Shown here: one piece after another, positions 9,778 through 18,886 of the stretch | Layout of the letters: the number at the start of each line of letters is the position of its first letter | Position numbering within the stretch: the stretch's first letter is position 1 | Source: Geodermatophilus sp. DSM 44513 | GTDB taxonomy: Bacteria; Actinomycetota; Actinomycetes; Mycobacteriales; Geodermatophilaceae | NCBI RefSeq assembly: GCF_032460525.1 | Contig: NZ_CP135963.1 | Location: 4,278,001-4,342,000, forward strand | Direction: 5' to 3' | Length of the DNA stretch: 64,000 nucleotides | Notes under the pieces: generated by a model | What the model saw: the letters and a program-made list of their open reading frames with translations, nothing else | The model's database searches: none | What the model was told of the DNA's origin: nothing | Position numbers and translations under genes: made by a program

Positions 9778-12525
9778 GTGTCCCGATCCCGAGCAGCGGC
9801 GTTGCGCCGAGGCGTGCTGTCCGTCGTGCTGGTCACCTCCGCGGTGGCCGGCTACGCCGCGGCGGCGACCGTCAGCGCGCTGGCCGCCCCGGACGTGCAG
9901 GAGGCCACCGACTTCGGCCCCGGCGACGGGCTGACCCGCTACGTGCTCACCGCCGACGAGGGCGTCGCCCCGGCCGACCTGGTGCAGGCGCTGGGCTCCG
10001 CGGACGGCGTCGTCAACGCCCAGGTGGTCGGCGGGGACCGGGTGCTGGTCGCCACCTCCGGTCTGGCCCCGCACCACCTGGAGGCGCTGCCCGGGGTGGC
10101 CGACGCGGAGGTCTCCCCGACCGTCCCCGTGGCCGCCGGGTCGGTGGCCGACCCCTACTGGCCGCAGTACGGCTGGAACCTGGAGAACACCGGCAGCAAC
10201 GCGTACGGCCAGGCCACCCGGGCCGACGCCGACGACGACGTCACCACCGGCTGGGAGGTCGGCACCGGCGAGGGCGTCGTGGTCGCCGTCGTCGACACCG
10301 GCTACGACTCCGACCACCCGGACCTGGCCGGCGCGCTGTGGACCAACCCGGCCGAGCCCTGCGGCACCACCGACACCGACGGCAACGGCCGGGCCGGCGA
10401 CTGCCACGGCTGGAACTTCACGACCGACAGCGCCGACGTCGACAACGGCGCCGGCGGCACGCACGGGGCGAGCGTCGCCGGCGCCGTGGGCGCGCGTACG
10501 GGCAACGGTCAGGGCACCGCCGGCGTGGCGCCCGGGGTGACCCTCATGCCGCTGGTCATCGGCAGCGGCGAGGGCGTGGACCCGGTGCTGGGTGCGGAGG
10601 CCATCCGCTACGCCGCCGACCACGGGGCCGACGTCGTCAACGCCTCGTGGGGCGGGGCGCAGAGCGGGTGGGTGCTGGACAACCTGCGCGCGGCCGTCTC
10701 CTACGCCGCCAGCAAGGGCGTCGTGGTGGTGGCCGCCGCTGGCAACGACTCCCTCGACCGGGACGTCACACCGATGTACCCGGCCAGCCTGACCGAGCCC
10801 AACGTCATCACCGTCGGCGCCTCCACCGCCTCCGACGGCATCAGCGACTTCTCCGCGTACGGCGCCGGGTCGGTGGACCTGTTCGCGCCCGGGAGCTGGG
10901 TGTTCAGCACCTGGAACGACGGCGGCTACCGGGTCATCAACGGGACGTCGATCGCCTCGCCGCAGGTGGCCGGCGCCGTCGCGCTCTACCGGCAGGTGCT
11001 GCCCGACGCGACGCCGGAACAGCTGCGCCAGGCCCTCCTGGAGGACGTCGACGTCCTCCCGGCGTTCGCCGGGCGGTCGGTCACCGGCGGCCGGCTCTCG
11101 CTCAGCCGGCTGCCCGCCCGCACCACGGGCAGCGTCTCGTACACGTTCAGCTCGATGTGGGGCGCCCCGGGCCCGGTGACCCCGCAGGTGAGCGCGGCGG
11201 GATCGCCGGGGACCGGTGACTACGGCGTCACGATCGGTCTCGGCATGGAGCACGAGGGCGAGGTCTGGGCCCTCTCCGGCGCCGAGCTCACCGTCGGCGG
11301 CAACACGCTGGCGACCGACGACACCGGGACGGCGCGCTTCCCCCTCGGTCGCGCCGACGCACCGGCCGACCTCGACCTGTCCCCCACCGTCGAGCTGGCC
11401 GAGGGCCGCTACGTGCTCACCGTGCAGCTCGACCGCGACGGCGCCCCCCTGGGACGCACGTACGCCGCACCCCTGCTGGTCGGGACGACGGCTGCGCCGG
11501 CACCGCCGGACGGCACGTCCACCCCGGACGGCGGCTCCCCGGACGGCGGGGTGCCGGACGGCACCACGCCGGGCACCCCGGACGACGGCACGGGCGGCAC
11601 CACCCCCGACACCGGCACCCCGGACGAGGGCACGGGCGGCGCCACCCCGGACGCCGGCACCCCGGACGGCGGCGCGGGTGGGGACACCCCCGACGGCGGT
11701 GGGGACACGGGCACGCCCGCCCCGGACGGCCCGCCCGGGACCGAGCCGGGTGGCAGCCCGTCCCCCGACGTGGCGGACGGGTCCGTCCCGGACGGCACCA
11801 CCACCCCGCCGGGGGACGGCGGCCCGGACGGCGGCACCGCGCCCGGCGCGCCGGCCGACCCGGTCACCCCCGACGTGGAGGTGCCCTCCGGCACCCCGAC
11901 CCCGGACCCCGCGGACGGCTCCGACTCCCCGACCGGCACGCCTGGTGACAGCGGCCCGGGCAGTGGCCCGGGCGACGGCTCCGACGGCGGCCCGGGCACC
12001 GGTCCGGCACCCGAGGAGGGGGGCGAGGTGACCTACCCCGGCAGCGGCCCGTTCGGGATCACCTCGCTGAGCCCGGCCGTGGTGGGCGACGACGGCGGCA
12101 CCACGGTGACCATCACCGGCAGCGCGCTCCCCGAGGGGGCGCGGGTGCGGGTGGGCTCCAGCGCGGCGGCGGAGGTGCTGCGCGGCACGGCCACGGCGCT
12201 GGACTTCCGGGCACCGGCTCGCGTGCCGGGCGTCTACGACGTCCACGTCTTCGCACCCGACGGTCGCGAGGAGGTGCTGTCCGCGGCGCTGACCTACGTC
12301 GCCCAGCCTGCCGTGGGCCCGGGCGACGACACGCCGGGCAGCCCGGTCGACCCGGGTACCGACGGCACGGACGGCACCGGCGGTGGCCCGGGTGGCGCCA
12401 CCGGTGGACCGGAGGTCCGCACCGGTCCGGACGGTCAGCGGCTGGTGCGCAACGCGGCCTTCGCGGCACTGCGGCCGGTGCTGTCGACCAGCTGCGCGGT
12501 GTCCTGCCCGGGTCGCGCGGTCTGA
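9778..12525 (+). CDS. Secreted subtilisin-like S8 protease with low-complexity tail and IPT domain
   Basis: 915 residues from GTG 9778, preceded by a GGAGTGGAGGG ribosome site. A signal peptide (RRGVLSVVLVTSAVAGYAAAA) leads a short pro-region, then an S8 domain with catalytic Asp173 (VVDTGYDSDHPD), His229 (GGTHGASVAG) and Ser391 (NGTSIASPQVAGA). After a beta-rich segment (~440-570) comes about 180 residues of PDGG/TPD repeats, then an IPT/TIG domain (ITSLSPAVVGDDGGTTVTITG) and a Cys-containing tail (STSCAVSCPGR). The linker probably spans the cell wall. All three triad residues are present, so activity is expected; substrate unknown. Confidence 0.92.
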   Translation: MSRSRAAALRRGVLSVVLVTSAVAGYAAAATVSALAAPDVQEATDFGPGDGLTRYVLTADEGVAPADLVQALGSADGVVNAQVVGGDRVLVATSGLAPHHLEALPGVADAEVSPTVPVAAGSVADPYWPQYGWNLENTGSNAYGQATRADADDDVTTGWEVGTGEGVVVAVVDTGYDSDHPDLAGALWTNPAEPCGTTDTDGNGRAGDCHGWNFTTDSADVDNGAGGTHGASVAGAVGARTGNGQGTAGVAPGVTLMPLVIGSGEGVDPVLGAEAIRYAADHGADVVNASWGGAQSGWVLDNLRAAVSYAASKGVVVVAAAGNDSLDRDVTPMYPASLTEPNVITVGASTASDGISDFSAYGAGSVDLFAPGSWVFSTWNDGGYRVINGTSIASPQVAGAVALYRQVLPDATPEQLRQALLEDVDVLPAFAGRSVTGGRLSLSRLPARTTGSVSYTFSSMWGAPGPVTPQVSAAGSPGTGDYGVTIGLGMEHEGEVWALSGAELTVGGNTLATDDTGTARFPLGRADAPADLDLSPTVELAEGRYVLTVQLDRDGAPLGRTYAAPLLVGTTAAPAPPDGTSTPDGGSPDGGVPDGTTPGTPDDGTGGTTPDTGTPDEGTGGATPDAGTPDGGAGGDTPDGGGDTGTPAPDGPPGTEPGGSPSPDVADGSVPDGTTTPPGDGGPDGGTAPGAPADPVTPDVEVPSGTPTPDPADGSDSPTGTPGDSGPGSGPGDGSDGGPGTGPAPEEGGEVTYPGSGPFGITSLSPAVVGDDGGTTVTITGSALPEGARVRVGSSAAAEVLRGTATALDFRAPARVPGVYDVHVFAPDGREEVLSAALTYVAQPAVGPGDDTPGSPVDPGTDGTDGTGGGPGGATGGPEVRTGPDGQRLVRNAAFAALRPVLSTSCAVSCPGRAV

Positions 12526-12532
12526 TCCGGAG

Positions 12533-12570
12533 CCCGGTCCGGCGGCGCCTGCGGGCGTCGCCGGACCGGG
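12533..12570 (+). terminator. Strong stem-loop after the protease gene
   Basis: Arms CCCGGTCCGGCGGCGCC and GGCGTCGCCGGACCGGG pair over 17 bp with one G-T wobble around the loop TGCG, 8 bp after the stop codon. No T-run follows, which is usual for actinobacterial terminators. Confidence 0.75.
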
Positions 12571-12718
12571 CCGCCACCACCCGCACCGGCGCTGCGCCGC
12601 CGACCCGCCGGGGTACCGTTCCTGTCTCGCACCCGGCCTCCGGCCGGGTGTGCGAACCCGACGCATCCGGTCCCGTCGGGGTGGGGGTGGACGACCAGCA
12701 CGGGAGGTGCTCCGGCAG

Positions 12719-15421
12719 GTGAGCGCGAGCCCCTCCGCGTCGCCCGCCCCCGGCGACGACGAGCTCTTCCGCGACGGCGGTGCCACCGGCCGGCTGATGG
12801 CCGCCCTGGACTGGTCCCGCACCCCGCTGGGACCGGTCGAGGCGTGGCCGGCCAGTCTGCGGCACACGGTGCGCACCGTGCTGGCCTCCCGGTTCCCCAT
12901 GATCCTCACCTGGGGTCCGGAGTACACCCAGGTCTACAACGACGGCTACGCCACGCTGATCGGCGCCAAGCACCCCGACGCCATCGGGCGCGACCTGCGG
13001 GTCACCCAGGCCGAGCACTGGAGCGCCCTGCAAGGCCCCGTGGAGCAGGCCATGGCCACCCGCGAGCCGAGCTGGATCCCGCAGCTGCTGCTGCTGCTCG
13101 AACGGGCCGGCTACCGCGAGGAGACCTACTTCACCGTCTCGCACGCACCCGCCTACGACGACGAGCGGGTCGCGGGGATGCTCGCGGTCTGCACCGAGGT
13201 CACCCGGCAGGTGCTCGCCGAGCGGCGCCAGCGGTTGCTGCACGACGTGGCGACCTGCGGTGGCGGGCTCGCCGAGGAGTCGGCCACGGTGTCGGCGATG
13301 ACCGCCGCGCTGGCCGGCGCCCCCCTCGACGTGCCGTTCGCCGCCGTGTACCTCTCGGGCGCGGGTGGCCTGCGCCGTGCCGCGGCCGTGGGCTGCCCGG
13401 CGGGGTCCCTGCCCCGGACGGCGGCCACCCCGGACGGGCTGCTGCCCCCGTCGGTCGCCGCCCTGGGCGTCCACGGCGGCCCGTTCGGCGACCTGGTCAC
13501 CGAGGCCGTCGTGCTGCCGCTCGGCGGCCCGGACGGCGAGCACGTGGGAGCGCTGGTCGTCGGCCTCAGCCCCAACCGGGTGCTGGACGAGGAGTACCGC
13601 TCCTTCCACGAGCTGCTCGCCGGCCTGTTCACCGCCGCCGTCCGCAACGCCCGCGCCTACGCCGAGGAACGGGCCCGGGCCGAGGCGCTGGCCGAGCTCG
13701 ACCGGGCCAAGACGGCGTTCTTCGCCAACGTCAGCCACGAGCTGCGCACCCCGCTCACGCTGCTGCTCGGCCCGATCGCCGACACCCTCGCCGCGGACGG
13801 GGCGGCGCTGCCCGACGACGTCCGCGAGTCGCTGACCCTCGCGCTGCGCAACGGCCAGCGGCTGCAGCGCCTGGTCAACGACCTGCTGGAGGTCGTCAGC
13901 ATCGAAGCCGGCCGGGCGTCGGCGATGCGGGTGGAGACCGACGTCGCCGCCTTCACCGCGGAGCTGGCCGGGGTGCTGCGGGCCGCCGCCGAGCGGGCGG
14001 GACTGCGGCTGTCGGTCGACTGCCCCCCGCTGGGGCGTCCGGCGTACGTGGACCCGCGGATGTGGGAGAAGGTCGTCCTCAACCTGGTCGCCAACGCCGT
14101 CAAGTACACCTTCGTCGGCGGCATCGACGTCGCGCTGCGGGCCGACGGCGACGCCTTCGTGCTCACCGTCGCCGACACGGGTGTCGGCATCCCGGCCGCG
14201 GAGCTGCCGCTGCTGTTCGAGCGCTTCCACCGCGGCAGCGGCACTGCCGCGCGCAGCCGCGAGGGCAGCGGCCTGGGCCTCGCGCTGGCCCGCGAGCTGG
14301 TCGCCCTGCACGGCGGCGGGATCGAGGCGACCAGCGAGCCGGGCGTGGGCAGCACGTTCACCGTGCGGGTGCCCTTCGGCGAGCCGGACGCCCCGGCCGG
14401 CGCTCCCGCCGTCCCGTCGTCCTCGGCACGCGGCGGCGCCGTCACGCCCTGGGACGACGTGGACGGCGCCGGCCCCCGGACGGCCGCGACCGCCTCGGAG
14501 GCCGACGTCCTGGTCGTGGACGACAACGCCGACATGCGGGCCTACCTGACCCGGCTGCTGTCCCCCTGGTTCACCGTGCGGACCGCCACCGACGGCCGGG
14601 AGGCGCTGGCCGCCGTGGCCGCGGCCCGCCCGCACGTCGTCGTGACCGACGTGATGATGCCCGGGCTGGACGGGTTCGAACTGCTGCGCGCGCTGCGCGC
14701 GGACCCGGCCGTGCGCGACGTCCCGGTGGTCATGCTCACCGCCCGCGCCGGCCAGGAGGCCGCGGTGGAGGGCTTCGAGGCCGGCGTCGACGACTACCTG
14801 GCCAAGCCGTTCGAGTCCGCAGAGCTGGTCGCGCGGTTGCGTGCGGTGCTCGAGCGCGCCGCCGGCCGCGCCGCCGGGCCCGCCGCGGCGGCGCGTCCGG
14901 GCCCGCCCCCGTCGCCGGCCGCCGCGCAGGACGGCGCGGGGACCGGTGCACTGCCGCCGCACCCGCGGCGACCGACCGCCGTGCCACCGACCGCCGTGTC
15001 ACCGACCGGCGCCCGCGGGACCACCGTCCGGCGGCACTGGCGGTTGCCGTCGGCCACCTCCTCGATCCCGGTGCTGCGGCGGCAGCTGCGGGCGCTGTTC
15101 GCCGAGGCCGGCTTGGACGAGGACCGCGCCTACGACATCGTGCTGGCGGCCTGCGAGGCGGCGACCAACGCCGTCGAGCACGCCCAGGACCCGGCGGAGC
15201 CGGTGGTCGACGTGCACGTCGAGGTCGCCGGCGGGCAGGTGGAGGTAGCCGTGCGGGACCACCGCCGCTGGCGGGAGCGGGTGCCGAGCATGGACCGTGG
15301 CCGGGGCTCGATGCTGATGAGCGCCGTCGGGGAGGTCGTCGCGACGCCGGGGCCCTCGGGCACCACGGTGGTCATCCGCTCGGCCGGGCCCCCGCTGCCC
15401 TCCGACGGGAGGCTCCGGTAG
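12719..15421 (+). CDS. Hybrid sensor kinase fused to receiver and RsbW-like ATPase domains
   Basis: 900 residues. Order: PAS-like N-terminus (WGPEYTQVYNDGYATLIGAKHP, ~60-85), GAF-like region (~160-310), HisKA with H340 (FFANVSHELRTPL), HATPase_c (NAVKYTF, DTGVGIP, GSGLGLAL; ~440-560), receiver with phospho-acceptor D644 (VLVVDDNADM, VVTDVMMPGLDG, LAKPFESAELV), a Pro-rich linker, and a second, serine-kinase-type ATPase at ~780-900 (CEAATNAVEHAQ, RGSMLMSAV) like RsbW/SpoIIAB. The combination suggests a sensor that also feeds an anti-sigma/partner-switch pathway. GTG 12719 directly follows the intergenic region; no transmembrane segment is seen. It stands alone, with no partner regulator beside it. 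Confidence 0.88.
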   Translation: MSASPSASPAPGDDELFRDGGATGRLMAALDWSRTPLGPVEAWPASLRHTVRTVLASRFPMILTWGPEYTQVYNDGYATLIGAKHPDAIGRDLRVTQAEHWSALQGPVEQAMATREPSWIPQLLLLLERAGYREETYFTVSHAPAYDDERVAGMLAVCTEVTRQVLAERRQRLLHDVATCGGGLAEESATVSAMTAALAGAPLDVPFAAVYLSGAGGLRRAAAVGCPAGSLPRTAATPDGLLPPSVAALGVHGGPFGDLVTEAVVLPLGGPDGEHVGALVVGLSPNRVLDEEYRSFHELLAGLFTAAVRNARAYAEERARAEALAELDRAKTAFFANVSHELRTPLTLLLGPIADTLAADGAALPDDVRESLTLALRNGQRLQRLVNDLLEVVSIEAGRASAMRVETDVAAFTAELAGVLRAAAERAGLRLSVDCPPLGRPAYVDPRMWEKVVLNLVANAVKYTFVGGIDVALRADGDAFVLTVADTGVGIPAAELPLLFERFHRGSGTAARSREGSGLGLALARELVALHGGGIEATSEPGVGSTFTVRVPFGEPDAPAGAPAVPSSSARGGAVTPWDDVDGAGPRTAATASEADVLVVDDNADMRAYLTRLLSPWFTVRTATDGREALAAVAAARPHVVVTDVMMPGLDGFELLRALRADPAVRDVPVVMLTARAGQEAAVEGFEAGVDDYLAKPFESAELVARLRAVLERAAGRAAGPAAAARPGPPPSPAAAQDGAGTGALPPHPRRPTAVPPTAVSPTGARGTTVRRHWRLPSATSSIPVLRRQLRALFAEAGLDEDRAYDIVLAACEAATNAVEHAQDPAEPVVDVHVEVAGGQVEVAVRDHRRWRERVPSMDRGRGSMLMSAVGEVVATPGPSGTTVVIRSAGPPLPSDGRLR

Positions 15422-15438
15422 GCTCCTCAGCACGCCCC

Positions 15439-15512
15439 GCGGGTGTAGTTCAATGGTAGAACATCAGCTTCCCAAGCTGACAGTGCGAGTTCGATTCTCG
15501 TCACCCGCTCCA
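15439..15512 (+). tRNA. tRNA-Gly (anticodon CCC)
   Basis: Cloverleaf folds cleanly: acceptor GCGGGTG/CACCCGC, D arm GTTC...GAAC, anticodon stem TCAGC/GCTGA with loop TTCCCAA (anticodon CCC), T arm GCGAG-TTCGATT-CTCGT, discriminator T and encoded CCA. Located 17 bp after the hybrid-kinase gene and directly before an arsenic-associated accessory block. Confidence 0.95.
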
Positions 15513-15722
15513 CGACCGGTCAGCGTCGGTGGCACCACACCCGGACGGCCGACACGACGGCCAGCGGGCCCAGCACCCCCTGCGATCCAACGCCTGTCGG
15601 GGCCCCCACGCACGCCATCGAGCACCGTGCGCCGTCCGCGACGCCGTCCCCGGGACGGGTACCGGTCGGGCGTGCCACCCGGCCAGGCGGTTCGTCACCA
15701 GGGGTTCACCCATCGACGGGCA

Positions 15723-15750
15723 TCTCATCGACGACGATCACTATGATGAG
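15723..15750. promoter_or_regulatory. Probable arsR promoter/operator
   Basis: CTCATC (15723-15728) and GATGAG (15745-15750) form an inverted repeat that contains a TATGAT -10-like hexamer (15742-15747). The hexamer would place the transcript start at or next to the ATG at 15756, so a leaderless, ArsR-autorepressed message is plausible. No good -35 is seen. Confidence 0.4.
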
Positions 15751-15755
15751 TGTCG

Positions 15756-16127
15756 ATGCCTCCGCACCGGAACGAGACGACCGACGCCGGCCTGGTCTGC
15801 TGCACGCCGTTGACCGGCACCGTGATGAGCGCAGAGCAGGCCCAGGCCGTCGCACCCCTGCTCAAGGCACTCGCCGACCCGGTCCGGCTGCGCCTGGTGA
15901 GCCTGATCGCCTCCGGTCAGGGCGGCGAGGCCTGCGTGTGCGACCTCAACGAGGCCTTCGACCTCACCCAGGCCACGATCAGCCACCACCTCAGGGTGCT
16001 GCACTCAGCCGGGGTGCTGGACCGGCAGAAGCGCGGGGTGTGGGTCTACTACGCCGTGCGCCCGGAGGCGCTCTCTGCCGTGGCCACCCTGTTCACCGCG
16101 CCGGGCCTGGCCGGGGCCCGGGCGTGA
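15756..16127 (+). CDS. arsR: ArsR/SmtB-family metalloregulator
   Basis: 123 residues from ATG 15756 (GTG 15750 is a possible earlier start). Winged helix with the classic ArsR metal motif in the form EACVCDLNEAF, recognition helix TQATISHHLRVLHSAGVLDRQKRG and wing VWVYYAV. An extra Cys pair (GLVCCTPLTG) near the N-terminus may contribute to As(III)/Sb(III) binding. GTGA overlap with the following arsC gene; it heads an arsR-arsC-arsC-arsC-like unit and is expected to repress it. Confidence 0.9.
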   Translation: MPPHRNETTDAGLVCCTPLTGTVMSAEQAQAVAPLLKALADPVRLRLVSLIASGQGGEACVCDLNEAFDLTQATISHHLRVLHSAGVLDRQKRGVWVYYAVRPEALSAVATLFTAPGLAGARA

Positions 16128-16759
16128 GCGACACCGTGGGCGAGGCCGCCCTGCACCGGCTCTCCGACCAGTTGGCCACCCGGTTCACCGGCGTCTTCAC
16201 CCGGGAGACGATCGACCGCTACGTCGTCGAGTCCCACACCGCGCTGGCCCGCACCGCGAGGGTCACCACGCACCTGCCGGTGCTGACCGAACGCTTCGCC
16301 ACCGAGCGGCTGACCGCGCTCGCGCAGGCGAGGGGCGCGCTGCCGACCGACACCTGCGAGGTCCTCTTCGTCTGCGTGCACAACGCCGGCCGCTCGCAGA
16401 TGGCCGCGGCGCTGATGGTCCACCACGGCGGGGGCCGGGTGCACGTCCGCTCGGCCGGCTCGCAGCCGTCCGCCACGATCGACGACACCGTGCTCACCGC
16501 CATGGCCGAGGTCGGCATCGACCTCGGCGCGGAGTTCCCCAAGCCGCTCACCGACGACGTCGTGCGCGCCGCCGACGTCGTCGTCACCATGGGCTGCGGC
16601 GATGCCTGCCCGGTCCACCCGGGCAAGCGCTACCACGACTGGCCGGTCCGGGACCCCGCCGGCCTGTCCCTGGGCGAGGTCCGCGCCATCCGCGACGACG
16701 TCGACGGCCGCGTCCGCGCGCTGCTCGCCGACCTGCACCCCGCCGGCGCCGCGCGCTGA
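16124..16759 (+). CDS. arsC: Arsenate reductase (LMW-PTP type) with N-terminal three-helix domain
   Basis: 211 residues. The first ~75 are helical (LHRLSDQLATRFTGVFTRETIDRYVV, shown in part), matching the three-helix-bundle domain often fused to actinobacterial ArsC. The catalytic part has the CX5R phosphatase loop FVCVHNAGRSQMAA (C84) and a second cysteine motif TMGCGDACP, then RDDVDGRVRALL. It reduces arsenate with mycothiol/mycoredoxin or thioredoxin; which one cannot be read from sequence. Translationally coupled to arsR. Confidence 0.9.
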   Translation: MSDTVGEAALHRLSDQLATRFTGVFTRETIDRYVVESHTALARTARVTTHLPVLTERFATERLTALAQARGALPTDTCEVLFVCVHNAGRSQMAAALMVHHGGGRVHVRSAGSQPSATIDDTVLTAMAEVGIDLGAEFPKPLTDDVVRAADVVVTMGCGDACPVHPGKRYHDWPVRDPAGLSLGEVRAIRDDVDGRVRALLADLHPAGAAR

Positions 16760-16793
16760 GCGCACCGGCCCACCGCCCGAGGAGGAGACCTCC

Positions 16794-17213
16794 GTGTCCG
16801 ACAAGCCCACCGTCCTGTTCGTCTGCGTCCACAACGCCGGCCGGTCCCAGATGGCCGCCGGCTGGCTGCGCACCCTCGCCGGCGACGCCGTCGAGGTCCG
16901 CTCGGCCGGCTCCCTGCCCGCCGAGCAGGTGAACCCCTCCGCCGTCGAGGCGATGCGCGAGGTGGACATCGACATCACCGGCCAGCAGCCGAAGGTGCTG
17001 ACCACCGAGGCGGTCGAGGCCTCCGACGTCGTCATCACCATGGGCTGCGGGGACGCCTGCCCGGTCTTCCCGGGTAAGCGCTACCTGGACTGGGCGCTGG
17101 AGGACCCGGCCGGCAAGGGCGTCGAGGCCGTCCGACCGATCCGCGACGAGATCGAGGGCCGCGTCCGCGGACTGCTGGCCGAGCTGCAGGTGCAGCCGGC
17201 GGCCGGCCGGTGA
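16794..17213 (+). CDS. arsC: Arsenate reductase (LMW-PTP type), stand-alone
   Basis: 139 residues. Same catalytic elements as the preceding gene without the helical extension: C11 in FVCVHNAGRSQMAA, TMGCGDACPVFPGKRYLDW and a terminal RDEIEGRVRGLL helix. GTG 16794 has a GAGGAGGAG ribosome site. It is closely similar to the C-terminal part of the previous protein, so a local duplication is likely. GTGA overlap with the next gene. Confidence 0.9.
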   Translation: MSDKPTVLFVCVHNAGRSQMAAGWLRTLAGDAVEVRSAGSLPAEQVNPSAVEAMREVDIDITGQQPKVLTTEAVEASDVVITMGCGDACPVFPGKRYLDWALEDPAGKGVEAVRPIRDEIEGRVRGLLAELQVQPAAGR

Positions 17214-17650
17214 GCGACCGCCCCCCGGTCCTGTTCGTCTGCGTGCGCAACGCCGGCAAGTCCCGGATGGCCGCCGGGTTGATGGCGGACCTGGTCGGCG
17301 GTGCCGCCGAGGTGTCCTCCGCGGGGACCGCGCCGGGGACGGCGCTCAACGAGCTGTCGGTGCGGGTCCTCGGCGAGGTCGGCGTCGACATCTCCGACGA
17401 GCGGCCGAAGGCCGTCACCGAGGAGATGGTCCGGAGCGCCGACGTCGTCGTCACCCTGGGACGCGACGCGCACGTGGCGTCGGTCGAGGGCACCCACGTC
17501 GAGCGGTGGGTCACCGACGAGCCCTCCGAGCGGGGCGTCGACGGCGTCGAGCGCATGCGGCTGGTGCGCGACGACATCGCCCGACGGGTGGCGGCCCTCG
17601 CCCACGAGCTGGGCGTGCCACCCGGAGGCGCCCGGCACCCGATGGCGTAG
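17210..17650 (+). CDS. LMW-phosphatase/ArsC-like protein with Lys in the catalytic loop
   Basis: 146 residues, third of the tandem LMW-PTP-fold genes. The loop reads FVCVRNAGKSRMAAGLM: Cys11 is kept but the CX5R arginine is Lys17. The second-cysteine motif CGDACP is replaced by LGRDAHVA. Lys-loop relatives that rely on mycothiol instead of a resolving cysteine exist among actinobacterial ArsC-like proteins, as far as I recall, so loss of activity is not certain. Coupled by GTGA overlap to the upstream arsC. Confidence 0.8.
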   Translation: MSDRPPVLFVCVRNAGKSRMAAGLMADLVGGAAEVSSAGTAPGTALNELSVRVLGEVGVDISDERPKAVTEEMVRSADVVVTLGRDAHVASVEGTHVERWVTDEPSERGVDGVERMRLVRDDIARRVAALAHELGVPPGGARHPMA

Positions 17651-17660
17651 GACCACGGGT

Positions 17661-18881
17661 GTGACCACCCCACGCGGCGAGCGGGTGGGCCTGCGCGCGG
17701 TGTTCGGCCGGTCCGGCTACCGGCGGCTGTGGTGGGCCCGCACGGCCTCCCAGTGGGGCGACGTGTTCGCCGCCGTGGCCCTGAGCCTGCTCGTCCTCGA
17801 CCTGACCGGCTCAGCGCTGGGCGTGAGCGCCGTGGTGGTCGCCGAGATCCTGCCGGTGCTGCTGCTGGGGCCGTTCGCCGGCACGCTGGTCGACCGGCTC
17901 CCACGCGTCCCGGTGATGGTCGGCGCCGACCTCCTGCGGGCCGCGCTGGCCGCCTCCCTGCTCGTCGTCGGCGACAGCGCACCCGCGGTGTACGCCGTCG
18001 CCTCCGGACTGTCCCTGGGCGCGGTGCTGTTCACCCCGGCAGCCAACAGCGCCCTGCCCGCCCTGGTGGCCGACCGCGAGCTGGTCGCCGCAAACAGCGG
18101 CATCTAGACCGCGGCCGTCCTCAGCCAGGTCGCCCTGGCCCCGCTGGCCGGCCTGCTGTACGCCACCGCGGGCGCCGGGCCGGCCTTCGCGGTCAACGCG
18201 GGGAGCTTCCTGCTCAGCGCGGCGGTCCTCGCCGGGCTGCGGCTCCCGGGCGCGCCGGCGTCCACCCGCCGGGACGGCTTCCTCGCCGACGCCGCCGCCG
18301 GTGTCCGGCTGCTGGCCACCGACCGGTTGCTCCGGGCCCTCGGGGCCGGGCAGCTCCTGGCCGCCCTGTCCGCCGGTGCCACCAGCGCCCTGCTGGTGGT
18401 CCTCGCCCGCGACCACCTCGACCTGGCCCCCAGCGGCTACGGGTTGCTGCTGGGGGCCATCGGCGTCGGTGCCGTCCTGGGTCCGCTGCTGCTGACCCGG
18501 CTGGTCAGCGACCCGCGGCGGCCCGTCCTCGTCCTCGGGCCGTACCTGCTGCGCGGTGTCGTCGACGTCGTCCTCGCCACCTCGACCGCGCTCCCCGCCG
18601 CCCTGGTCGCCCTGACCGTCTACGGCCTGTGCACCTCGACGGGTGCGGTCACCTTCACCTCGCTGCTGCAGGCCAGCACCGCCGCCGAGGTCCGCGGCCG
18701 GGTGTTCGCCACCTTCGACGTGTTGTGGCAGCTGGGTCGACTGGCGTCCCTGCTCCTCGGCGGGCTGCTCGCCGCGACCCTCGGCATCCAGGCGGTCTAC
18801 CTCCTCGGCGGGGCGCTGCTGGTGGTCGCGGCCGCGGTGGGGTGGCCGGCTCTGCACGCCGGGACGTCGCAGGGCACCTGA
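17661..18881 (+). pseudogene. MFS transporter interrupted by an in-frame TAG
   Basis: A single reading frame of 406 codons encodes an MFS protein (GYRRLWWARTASQWGDVFAA ... TLVDRLPRVPVMVGADLLRAA) but carries TAG at 18105-18107 (codon 149), between VAANSGI and TAAVLSQVALAPLAG. Relatives normally have Trp at this point (SGIWTA), so a TGG-to-TAG change is the simplest explanation. The downstream part keeps clean MFS helices to 18881, implying a recent lesion, a sequencing error or, less likely, readthrough. It starts 10 bp after the ArsC-like gene and may have been the exporter of that unit. Confidence 0.85.
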
Positions 18882-18886
18882 CCCGC

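Noticed and set aside
9703..12927. 1074-codon frame antisense to the subtilase
   Set aside because: Shadow of the GC-rich repeat region; the S8 protease frame has a full triad and signal peptide.
12113..14962. 949-codon frame antisense to the hybrid kinase
   Set aside because: No motif; the kinase frame contains all expected domain signatures.
15439..15749. Attachment-site duplication of the tRNA-Gly 3' end
   Set aside because: I looked for a second copy of the tRNA end downstream to 24 kb and found none by eye; no integrase gene either.
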